In this document: one piece after another, positions 1-5,747 of the stretch
Numbering within the stretch: position 1 is the first letter of the stretch
Layout: each line of letters begins with the position of its first letter
Assembly (NCBI GenBank): GCA_900554905.1
Contig: USJB01000035.1
Span: 1-9,443 of the forward strand
Direction of reading: 5' to 3'
Length of the DNA stretch: 9,443 nt
DNA from: an uncultured Collinsella sp.
GTDB taxonomy: Bacteria; Actinomycetota; Coriobacteriia; Coriobacteriales; Coriobacteriaceae
Made by a program: the position numbers and the translations under genes
The notes under the pieces: model-generated
The model's database searches: none
What the model was told of the DNA's origin: nothing
The model's input: only the letters and a program-made list of their open reading frames with translations

Positions 1-7
1 CCCCGTA

Positions 8-132
8 GCTGGCCGCATGGGGTAACTTCCCAGCGCATTCCGCAGGACGCAAAAAGGCTCGCCGCACGAAGTGCGCAGCGAGCCTTTTTGCATGTCCGAG
101 GACGCGCTGGGAAGTTACCCCATGCGGCCAGC
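8..132. repeat. Large hairpin element, copy 1 (downstream of the MIP channel gene)
   Basis: A perfect 29-bp inverted repeat joins 8-36 to 104-132. It encloses a 67-nt core that itself folds into an inner 13-bp stem (49-61 with 79-91) and a small apical stem, CGCAC-GAA-GTGCG (63-75). Unpaired segments, TCCGCAGGAC on the left and TGTCCGAGGAC on the right, separate the inner and outer stems. The outer right arm is followed by GGACAACTA (133-141). The element begins 22 nt beyond the stop codon of the minus-strand channel gene. A second copy with the same layout lies at 2529-2655. The structure is seen directly; a role at the 3' end of transcripts is inferred from position and from the inner terminator. 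I do not recognise it as a named repeat family. Confidence 0.85.
49..91 (-). terminator. Intrinsic terminator inside hairpin element 1, potentially bidirectional
   Basis: The inner stem of element 1 (49-61 with 79-91) has A5 on one side and T5 on the other next to a GC-rich GGCTCG/CGAGCC stem. Either strand therefore reads as a GC hairpin followed by a U-run. On the minus strand it would end the larA-channel transcript about 60 nt past the stop codon. The outer 29-bp arms could only pair in RNA that has read through this point. Confidence 0.7.
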
Positions 133-153
133 GGACAACTATGTAGCCTCAGA

Positions 154-885
154 CTAGAACATGCCCAAGAAACCATGCACAAACAGCGCGGCCAGAGCGG
201 CACCGACAAACGGAGCGATGCCAGGAACAAGCAGGCCATACTTCCAGTTGTTGTCAGCCTTGTTCTTGATCGGCAGCACCTGATAGGCCATGCGAGGACC
301 AAGGTCACGAGCCTGGTTCATGGCGAAGCCGGTGATGCCGCCCATGCCCATGCCAACAGCCCAAACGATCAGACCGACGCAGATAGCGAGCATCAGAACG
401 TTCTCGCCGGCGCGGCTAGCGGCAGCGAGGATGGCGCTGATGAACACAAAGGTGCAGATAGCCTCGCAGAAGAAGTTACGGGCATAGTTGGTGCCCTCGG
501 TGGTGGGGTTGGTCGAGAAGATGTTGCGCTGAGCAATGGGATCGATGACACCATCGGAAGCCTTGAACTCATCGGCATACATCAACCATGCGATCACGGC
601 ACCCGCAAAGCCGCCGAGCATATCGGCAATCATGAAGGGGATGCAGCTGCTCCACGGCACCAGGCCCACGATGCACTGGGCAAGCACCATGGCGGGGTTC
701 ATGCACACGGCGCCGCCAAAGATAAACAGAGCGACCGAGATGCCAAAAGACCAAGTGGTGATGGCAAACATATGGCCGGAGCCCTGATACTTGGTACCCT
801 TAAGCACGGTATCGCAGTGCACGCCCACGCCAAAGATGATCATGAGGGCCGTTGCGCCGAATTCGCAGAGGAGTTTGGTAAGCAT
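154..885 (-). CDS. larD: MIP-family aquaglyceroporin, probable lactic-acid channel (LarD/GlpF type)
   Basis: A membrane channel of 243 residues, close in length to GlpF-type facilitators. The two half-helix motifs are visible: NPA at 63-65 and NQA at 190-192, the latter inside GFAMNQARDLGPR, which corresponds to GFAMNPARDFGP of GlpF. By alignment from memory with E. coli GlpF, the selectivity-filter positions look like W45, G178, F187 and R193, the glycerol-type wide pore. The first loop appears about two residues shorter than in GlpF. ATG at 885 follows a TAAGG ribosome site by 4 nt. The gene lies 49 nt downstream of larA on the same strand, so the two are probably co-transcribed. In Lactobacillus plantarum the lar operon includes a GlpF paralogue (LarD) that facilitates lactic-acid passage, and this context favours the same role here. 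MIP membership is firm; the lactate substrate is inference, and glycerol or water remain alternatives. Confidence 0.88.
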   Translation of the reverse strand: MLTKLLCEFGATALMIIFGVGVHCDTVLKGTKYQGSGHMFAITTWSFGISVALFIFGGAVCMNPAMVLAQCIVGLVPWSSCIPFMIADMLGGFAGAVIAWLMYADEFKASDGVIDPIAQRNIFSTNPTTEGTNYARNFFCEAICTFVFISAILAAASRAGENVLMLAICVGLIVWAVGMGMGGITGFAMNQARDLGPRMAYQVLPIKNKADNNWKYGLLVPGIAPFVGAALAALFVHGFLGMF

Positions 886-910
886 AAAACCTTATCTTTC
901 TTGTCGGTTA

Positions 911-925
911 TAAACGATTCGTTTA
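911..925. promoter_or_regulatory. Perfect palindrome in the larA-channel gap
   Basis: TAAACGATTCGTTTA is a perfect 7+1+7 inverted repeat occupying part of the 49-nt gap between larA and the channel gene. It could be an operator for an internal promoter or a weak mRNA hairpin. There is no U-run, so it is not an intrinsic terminator. The palindrome is seen directly; a function is only inferred. Confidence 0.4.
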
Positions 926-934
926 GGCCGCGTA

Positions 935-2212
935 CTAGTGCTGTGCGACGACAACGCCCAGGCCATCGGGAATGACGGCCACCTTGGCATCGGCACCCTT
1001 CATCTCAAAGGCGAGCTTGAGCGCCTCATCGAGGGTGTTGACCGGCGTCATGTGCATATCCTTGATCATCTGGTGATCGCACAGGTCGGTAACCATAATC
1101 ACAGGGTGATGCGCCAGGATGCGGGCAAAGATCTGGCTCGTCCACTGGTCGGGCAGGGTCTCGTCCTTAGGACGGTCGATGCAGGCACGCTCAAACTCCG
1201 CCGGATCGTTGTCGGCGATGTTGTGATAGAAGCCCTCGCCACCGTGACCGTCGGCACAGCCGGCGACGTCGATGATCACGCCGCCCTCGGGAAGCGTAGC
1301 CTCGGCAGAGCACATGCCCTTCACGGCCTGATAGATGTTCTGGTCGAGCGGGTAGCCGCCGTTGGTGGTAATGGCAATCTCGCACTCGACGGGCTCAACG
1401 CCGGCAAGGCTCTTCACGAACTCGCAGCCAGCCTCGTGCGCCTTGTGGATGTCGCCGGCAAAGGAGCCGATGACCTCGTGCTTGCCGTTGAGCACCACGT
1501 TGAGCACAAAGGCAAGGTGAGCCATCTCGGCAGCGGCAAACATGTCCTCGCTCACGTGGTTGTGGCACAGGTTGCCGGCACGCGAATGGGAATCGTTCAC
1601 AAACTGACCGTTGTGGTTGTACATGATGGTCTTGTAGCTGGCGATACCAGGCAGGACGGACTTGCGGCTGCCAGAGAAACCGGCAAAGAAGTGCGGCTCA
1701 ATAAAGCCCTCGGCAAGCAGCAGATCGCAATCGGCAGCAATCTTGTTGATGATGCACTCGCCGCCAGAAGGCAGGGTGCCGATCTTTTTCATCATGCTGT
1801 CATCGGTCGCGACGTGCATAACGATTTCCTCGTTGGCAACGATCTCCTCGCCGTACTTGTTGACGAGCTCCTCGTGCGTCGACGGACGATGCATACCCGT
1901 AGCAACCAGAATACGCACGCGAGCCTCGGGCGCAGCAGAATGGATGTGATGCAGCAGAATAGGCATCGTCACACGCGAGGGAACGGGACGCGTATGATCG
2001 GAGCTAATGATGACAATATCCTTCTTGCCAGCACAAAGCTCCTCGAGCGAAGGCGAGTCATAAGGGTTGGCAAGCGACTCCTCCACCAGCTCTTCCTGCG
2101 ATTTTGTAGTCTTAAACTCGTTTTGATGACCTTCCATCACACCCGCAAAGTTCTTATCCTCGAGCTCCAGATGCAACGTCTTGTGGTCAAACGGCAGTTC
2201 ACATTCAAACAA
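935..2212 (-). CDS. larA: Nickel-dependent lactate racemase LarA
   Basis: Interconverts L- and D-lactate in the cytoplasm using the nickel-pincer (NPN) cofactor. I place the start at a TTG codon (2210-2212), preceded 9 nt upstream by GGAAGAGGG. This gives 425 residues, against about 424 for the Lactobacillus plantarum enzyme. Numbered from this TTG, the key residues fall at the positions known for that enzyme: R75 in SDHTRPVPS, H108, H174, K184 (cofactor attachment) in SGSRKSVLPG, H200 (nickel ligand), Q295 and K298. The frame stays open further upstream to about 2353, but that stretch is low-complexity and does not fit the family. The next gene, 49 nt downstream, is a MIP channel, which matches the racemase-channel pairing of lar operons. 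larB, larC and larE, needed to build the cofactor, are absent from the window and must be elsewhere if the enzyme is active. The identification is very firm. Confidence 0.97.
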   Translation of the reverse strand: MFECELPFDHKTLHLELEDKNFAGVMEGHQNEFKTTKSQEELVEESLANPYDSPSLEELCAGKKDIVIISSDHTRPVPSRVTMPILLHHIHSAAPEARVRILVATGMHRPSTHEELVNKYGEEIVANEEIVMHVATDDSMMKKIGTLPSGGECIINKIAADCDLLLAEGFIEPHFFAGFSGSRKSVLPGIASYKTIMYNHNGQFVNDSHSRAGNLCHNHVSEDMFAAAEMAHLAFVLNVVLNGKHEVIGSFAGDIHKAHEAGCEFVKSLAGVEPVECEIAITTNGGYPLDQNIYQAVKGMCSAEATLPEGGVIIDVAGCADGHGGEGFYHNIADNDPAEFERACIDRPKDETLPDQWTSQIFARILAHHPVIMVTDLCDHQMIKDMHMTPVNTLDEALKLAFEMKGADAKVAVIPDGLGVVVAQH

Positions 2213-2528
2213 TGACGAGCGCCCTCTTCCTTTCAACTGACACACTAGATAAACCGTTGGAAGGATACGCCGCTCACCGAAAAACACCACCGTCCACCGA
2301 CTCATTAACACAACGTTCATATTTGACCCACAACAAAACGGCCGCGATCCCAAACGGAACCGCAGCCGCTACAGTCGTAAGGCGAGAAGCACCAGATGCA
2401 TCTCGATCCCGATCGATAAGACGCGAGGCGCGAAGCGCCAAACGCGCCGCCAGGACAGACCCCATCCAAAACGCGCGAAGCGCGCCATTATCCCCCCAGC
2501 AGTAATCCGCCGAAGACCGGACATCGCA
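2213..2528. other. Non-coding region upstream of larA (316 bp)
   Basis: No convincing gene is present. Nearest to larA is its ribosome site. At about 2304-2340 there is an AT-richer patch with a weak minus-strand promoter candidate, TTGTGG (2328-2333) and GTTAAT (2304-2309) with an 18-nt spacer. Farther upstream (2400-2490) the DNA is very GC-rich and holds two 13-nt hairpins, GGCGCGAAGCGCC (2427-2439) and CGCGCGAAGCGCG (2472-2484), of the same C-GAA-G form as the apex of the large hairpin elements. The rest holds nothing I recognise, and no known riboswitch consensus is apparent. Confidence 0.5.
2304..2333 (-). promoter_or_regulatory. larA: Weak larA promoter candidate
   Basis: In the only AT-rich patch upstream of larA, the minus strand reads TTGTGG, 18 nt, GTTAAT. 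Matches to the sigma-70 consensus are 3/6 and 4/6. It would give a 5' leader of about 85 nt before the TTG start. This is weak evidence, resting mainly on the AT-rich setting. Confidence 0.25.
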
Positions 2529-2655
2529 GGGCCCGCCATAGGTTTACTTTTAGGCACACTCCGCAGGACGCAAGAAGCCCTCGCCGCACGAAGTGCGCAG
2601 CGAGGGCTTCTTGCATGTCCGAGGACGTGCCTAAAAGTAAACTAATGGCGGGCCC
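2529..2655. repeat. Large hairpin element, copy 2 (downstream of ppc)
   Basis: A 29-nt arm at 2529-2557 pairs with 2627-2655 at 27 Watson-Crick positions plus one G-U and one mismatch. Between them is a 69-nt core closely matching copy 1 at 8-132: CTCCGCAGGACGCAA on the left, an identical 25-nt apex region including CGCACGAAGTGCG (2585-2597), and TTGCATGTCCGAGGACG on the right. The flank GGACGACTA (2656-2664) also matches copy 1 (GGACAACTA). The distance from the ppc stop codon to the element is 22 nt, the same as for copy 1. Arm sequences differ from copy 1 at 14 of 29 positions, 13 of them compensated by the matching change on the other arm. Confidence 0.85.
2570..2614 (-). terminator. Inner stem of hairpin element 2, likely ppc terminator
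   Basis: A 14-bp stem (2570-2583 with 2601-2614) carries a GC-rich AGCCCTCG/CGAGGGCT part followed by CTTCTTG on the plus strand and the equivalent CTTCTTG on the minus strand. The U-run is interrupted, so intrinsic termination would be weaker than for the equivalent hairpin at 49-91. It lies about 65 nt past the ppc stop. Confidence 0.55.
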
Positions 2656-2676
2656 GGACGACTACAGGGCTATCGA

Positions 2677-5490
2677 TTACCCCGTGTTCTGCAAACCTGC
2701 CGAGACGCCGGTCACAGTCGAAAGAATCAGGCTCATGTACTCGGCCTTCTTCTCCTCGGCCATCTCGTCCTGGTTCATACGCACCTCGCGAAGGGCGCGG
2801 ACCTGGGCGATGGACAGGGCGTCGACGTAGGGGTTGCGCACGCGAACGGCACAGCCAAGCACACGGCGGCGCTGCAGCGGCCACTCGTCACCGACGATGG
2901 CAAGGACCCACTTACGGGTGAGCTGCATCTCGGTGAAGACCTTCTCGGATAGATCCTGGCGATCGCCCAGATGCAGATACATCTTGGCGATGCGCTGGTC
3001 AGTCTTGGCGATCGACATCTCGATGTTGTCGATGAACGTGCGGAAGAACGGCCACTCCTGGTAGGCAGCCTTGAGCTGGTCAAGGTCACCAAGCTGCTCG
3101 CAGGCGGTGCCCAGGCCGTACCAAGCGGCCAGGTTAATGCGTGCCTGGCTCCAGCTGAAGATCCACGGAATGGTACGCAGGTCGTCGAGCGACTTGGCAC
3201 CCAAGCCGCGCTTGGCGGGACGCGAGCCGATCGGCAGCAGACCGACCTCGGTCAGCGGCGTCACGGTCGAGAACCACGGTGTAAAGTCCTCGGTGTTCAG
3301 CAGGTCCAGATAACGCTCGTGGCTTGCGGTGTTGAGCTTCTCGGCCATATCCCAGAACTTCTGCGTGGTCTCGGTGTTGGTCTTCTCGACACTCGGGGCC
3401 GACTGCAAAAGCGTTGCGGCGGCAACGGACTCAACATGACGCTGAGCCAGCGTGCGGTTGCCGTAACGGGCAAAGATGACCTCGCCCTGCTCGGTGAGCT
3501 TAAAGAAGCAGTTGACCGAACCCTTGGGCTGCGCCAGCACGGCCTTATTGGCCGGGCCGCCACCACGGCCCACGGCACCGCCGCGACCGTGCATGAGCAC
3601 CAGGTCGATATCGTTCTTCTCGGCCCACTTGGCGATGCGCTCCTGCGCGGAGTGCAGCGCGAGCATGGCCGTGGTAGGACCGGCGTCCTTGGAGGAGTCG
3701 GAATAGCCCAGCATGACCTCCATGCGGCGGTTGGTCTGGGCAAGGCGCTTTTGCACCACGGGCAGCGTAAGCATCTGGTCGAGCACGTCGACGCAGCCCT
3801 CGAGGTCCTCGAGCTGCTCGAACAGCGGGATCACGTCGAGCTCGGGGACATCCTCCTCGTGTGCAAAGGACAGGTGGGCAAGCTCAAAGACGTCGGCCAC
3901 ATGCTGGGCGCTCTTGGTAAACGAGATGATGTAGCGGTGCGCCATCTTCTTGCCGTAGCGCTTTTGGATGGAGCCGATAGCGCGGAAGGTATCGATGACC
4001 TCGCGCGTCATGGGCTGCAGGTCGCCATGGATACCGTTCTCGTGGATATCCTTAAGGGCGCGGGCATGCACCACGGAGTGCTGACGGAACTCCATCTCGA
4101 CCATATGGAAGCCGAAGGACTCGACCTGCCAGATGATGGTTTGGACCGGGCCGTAGGCAGCACGGACGGCACCGCAGGCGGCCAGCGAACGCTGGACGAC
4201 GCGCAGGTCATCCAGGAACTCGTCGGCGCTGTGGTACATGGTGTCGGTGATACGACGGACGGTGGCGTTCAGGCGGTCGGCCATGACGAGCATGACGGCG
4301 CGATGCGGCTCGTGCTCGGAGATCAGCTCGGCGCGGGCCGTGTAACGAGGGCTCATCTCGACCTGATGGTTCCACAGGTTAATGAGCTCGGCCGACGGCT
4401 TGCTGTAGGTAGCCTCGAGCGTGAGGTTGCGGCCGATGTGGCGGCACTTGTCCTCGAGCTTGAGCACCATGTGCGTAAAGTACTTGGCGGCGACCTCACG
4501 GCTCACCTTGGCGGTGACGTTGGGGTTACCGTCGCGGTCGGAACCGATCCAGCTGCCGGGATGGAAGAACGCCGGGCACAGCGGCGGCACAGTACCGGCC
4601 TTGTCGCCCAGCACCCAATCGTCAAAACGACGATAGATAACGGGGATAACGTCGAACAGCGTGTTATCGAAGATGTCGATGATGGTATCGGCTTCCTCGA
4701 CCGGCGTGGGCTTCTTGAGCGCGATGGGACTCGTACGCACCAGGGCGTCGATCTCCTGCAGCATATGGCGCTCGTTCTCCACCAGGTCGGAGCCGCCCAG
4801 ACGCGGACGCTCCTCCAGCAGGTTGGAGATACGGCGGATCTTGCCCTCGACGGCCTTACGACGGGCCTCGGTGGGATGTGCGGTAAAGACAGGGTGGAAC
4901 TCGAGCTTGTCGAGCAGCTCGTTGGCACCCTCGACACCCAGCTCATTCACCAGCTGGTGATAGGCAACGGTAAGCTCGTTGGCAGGATCGACCTCGGTAT
5001 CGGTCGACGCACCGGCCTCGCGCTCGCGCAGCTGCGCCACACGGTAGTTCTCCTCCGACAGGTTTGCCAGATGGAAAAAGCTCGTAAAGGCGCGAACGAT
5101 GACCTGCTGCTTATCGAGCGGCAGGCTGTCGATCAAATCGACGACCTCACGAAATGCCACGGCAGTGGGCTCGTCGGCGGTGGGCACGCCCTGCTCGTCG
5201 ACGGCTTCGTCGGCAGCGCAGGTACCGGGGTTGCCGGCATTGACCACAATCTCGGCTGTCAAAATCTTGTCGAACAGGTCCGCGATCTCGGGATCATACT
5301 CGCTAAGCACACGGCGCTCCAGGCGCAAGAACAGCGCCAGATTGTCGCGCAGCTCCTCGGGGATCTCGATCTCGGCGAGACGCTCCCTGGACTCGGCATT
5401 CGAGCCGATTCGGTTAACGAGGCGGTTGACCACGGCAGCGACGCGCGCCGCGGCTTCGGGTACAGACTGGTTGCTTAGGTTCTCAGCCAC
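2677..5490 (-). CDS. ppc: Phosphoenolpyruvate carboxylase
   Basis: Makes oxaloacetate from PEP and bicarbonate in the cytoplasm, refilling four-carbon acids. Numbering from the upstream ATG at 5502 (941 residues), the family signatures are FTAHPTEARR with catalytic His209, GSWIGSDRDGNPNVT (316-330), MLGYSDSSKDAG (597-608), the catalytic loop HGRGGAVGRGG (638-648), RPAKRG (761-766), IPWIFSWSQARINL and the C-terminal NTG. Positions equivalent to the E. coli aspartate-inhibition residues are kept (R646, K833, R889, N939), so feedback inhibition by aspartate is likely. I prefer the GTG start at 5490 (937 residues) because GGGAGG sits 4 nt before it. The ATG at 5502 has its AAGGAGG only 1 nt away, which is too close. 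The protein is somewhat longer than the E. coli enzyme (883), partly through acidic inserts near residues 95-110 and 160-175. It appears monocistronic, with its own promoter and the hairpin element at its 3' end. Confidence 0.97.
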   Translation of the reverse strand: MAENLSNQSVPEAAARVAAVVNRLVNRIGSNAESRERLAEIEIPEELRDNLALFLRLERRVLSEYDPEIADLFDKILTAEIVVNAGNPGTCAADEAVDEQGVPTADEPTAVAFREVVDLIDSLPLDKQQVIVRAFTSFFHLANLSEENYRVAQLREREAGASTDTEVDPANELTVAYHQLVNELGVEGANELLDKLEFHPVFTAHPTEARRKAVEGKIRRISNLLEERPRLGGSDLVENERHMLQEIDALVRTSPIALKKPTPVEEADTIIDIFDNTLFDVIPVIYRRFDDWVLGDKAGTVPPLCPAFFHPGSWIGSDRDGNPNVTAKVSREVAAKYFTHMVLKLEDKCRHIGRNLTLEATYSKPSAELINLWNHQVEMSPRYTARAELISEHEPHRAVMLVMADRLNATVRRITDTMYHSADEFLDDLRVVQRSLAACGAVRAAYGPVQTIIWQVESFGFHMVEMEFRQHSVVHARALKDIHENGIHGDLQPMTREVIDTFRAIGSIQKRYGKKMAHRYIISFTKSAQHVADVFELAHLSFAHEEDVPELDVIPLFEQLEDLEGCVDVLDQMLTLPVVQKRLAQTNRRMEVMLGYSDSSKDAGPTTAMLALHSAQERIAKWAEKNDIDLVLMHGRGGAVGRGGGPANKAVLAQPKGSVNCFFKLTEQGEVIFARYGNRTLAQRHVESVAAATLLQSAPSVEKTNTETTQKFWDMAEKLNTASHERYLDLLNTEDFTPWFSTVTPLTEVGLLPIGSRPAKRGLGAKSLDDLRTIPWIFSWSQARINLAAWYGLGTACEQLGDLDQLKAAYQEWPFFRTFIDNIEMSIAKTDQRIAKMYLHLGDRQDLSEKVFTEMQLTRKWVLAIVGDEWPLQRRRVLGCAVRVRNPYVDALSIAQVRALREVRMNQDEMAEEKKAEYMSLILSTVTGVSAGLQNTG

Positions 5491-5534
5491 GTTTCCTCCC
5501 ATTCCTCCTTCTATGCACGTAACATGCGGTATTC

Positions 5535-5562
5535 ATTATAGGCGTTTGAGAAATACTTTCGA
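5535..5562 (-). promoter_or_regulatory. ppc: ppc promoter
   Basis: On the minus strand a consensus TATAAT (5535-5540) lies 16 nt downstream of TCGAAA (5557-5562, 4/6 to TTGACA). The predicted start, about 7 nt beyond the -10 box, leaves a leader of roughly 40 nt before the GTG start. The -35 box overlaps the inverted repeat at 5549-5597. Confidence 0.6.
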
Positions 5563-5597
5563 CACTGATTGCGCTTTACCACACAAAAGTATTTTCT
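5549..5597. promoter_or_regulatory. Imperfect inverted repeat over the ppc -35 region
   Basis: AGAAATACTTT (5549-5559) and AAAGTATTTTCT (5586-5597) are inverted copies differing by one extra A, with centres about 37 nt apart. One arm covers part of the -35 box and the other lies just upstream of it. This layout fits a two-site operator for a dimeric regulator of ppc. The repeat is seen directly; regulation is inference. Confidence 0.4.
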
Positions 5598-5654
5598 GCA
5601 TTGCAAAGGTTTTTGCCCTAAATGGTCGTATTTCTCGGTGGGCGGCATACGTAA

Positions 5655-5690
5655 ACGGGGGCATTCCGCATAAAAGCGAAACACCCCCGT
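5655..5690 (-). terminator. Probable hisS terminator
   Basis: ACGGGGG (5655-5661) pairs with CCCCCGT (5684-5690). Inside, TTCCGC (5664-5669) faces GCGAAA (5676-5681), which pairs fully only in minus-strand RNA through a G-U. It starts about 58 nt past the hisS stop and is followed by only a short T-run (TTTACG), so termination strength is uncertain. The minus-strand wobble supports function in the hisS transcript. Confidence 0.5.
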
Positions 5691-5747
5691 AACAATCGCT
5701 CTCCATGAGCAGGGCACGTTAGCAGGCCCGAAGCTCAAAAAGATGCG

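Noticed and set aside
8..132. CRISPR repeats or insertion-sequence ends
   Set aside because: Only two copies exist, 2.5 kb apart. There are no spacers, no transposase and no target duplication. The arms vary while the centre is constant, the reverse of terminal inverted repeats.
938..2215. 425-residue open frame on the plus strand
   Set aside because: It is an exact antisense shadow of larA.
2304..2333. CRP/FNR-like (Lar-box type) site in the AT-rich patch upstream of larA
   Set aside because: The stretch TGTGGGTCAAATATGAAC is not symmetric enough to support a Crp-Fnr family site.
2213..2353. Longer larA reading frame starting near 2353
   Set aside because: The extra 47 residues do not match the family. 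The TTG at 2212 gives the family's length and exact active-site numbering.
2274..2465. Possible 63-residue minus-strand small protein with one hydrophobic stretch upstream of larA
   Set aside because: It has no ribosome-binding site and an arginine-rich, low-complexity start. Open frames of this size are expected by chance in this composition.
2971..5478. 835-residue open frame on the plus strand
   Set aside because: It lies antisense to ppc, whose full set of family motifs is present. The long frame is a by-product of GC-rich third positions, and its protein is a repetitive mix of L, G, V, D and H with no recognisable domain.
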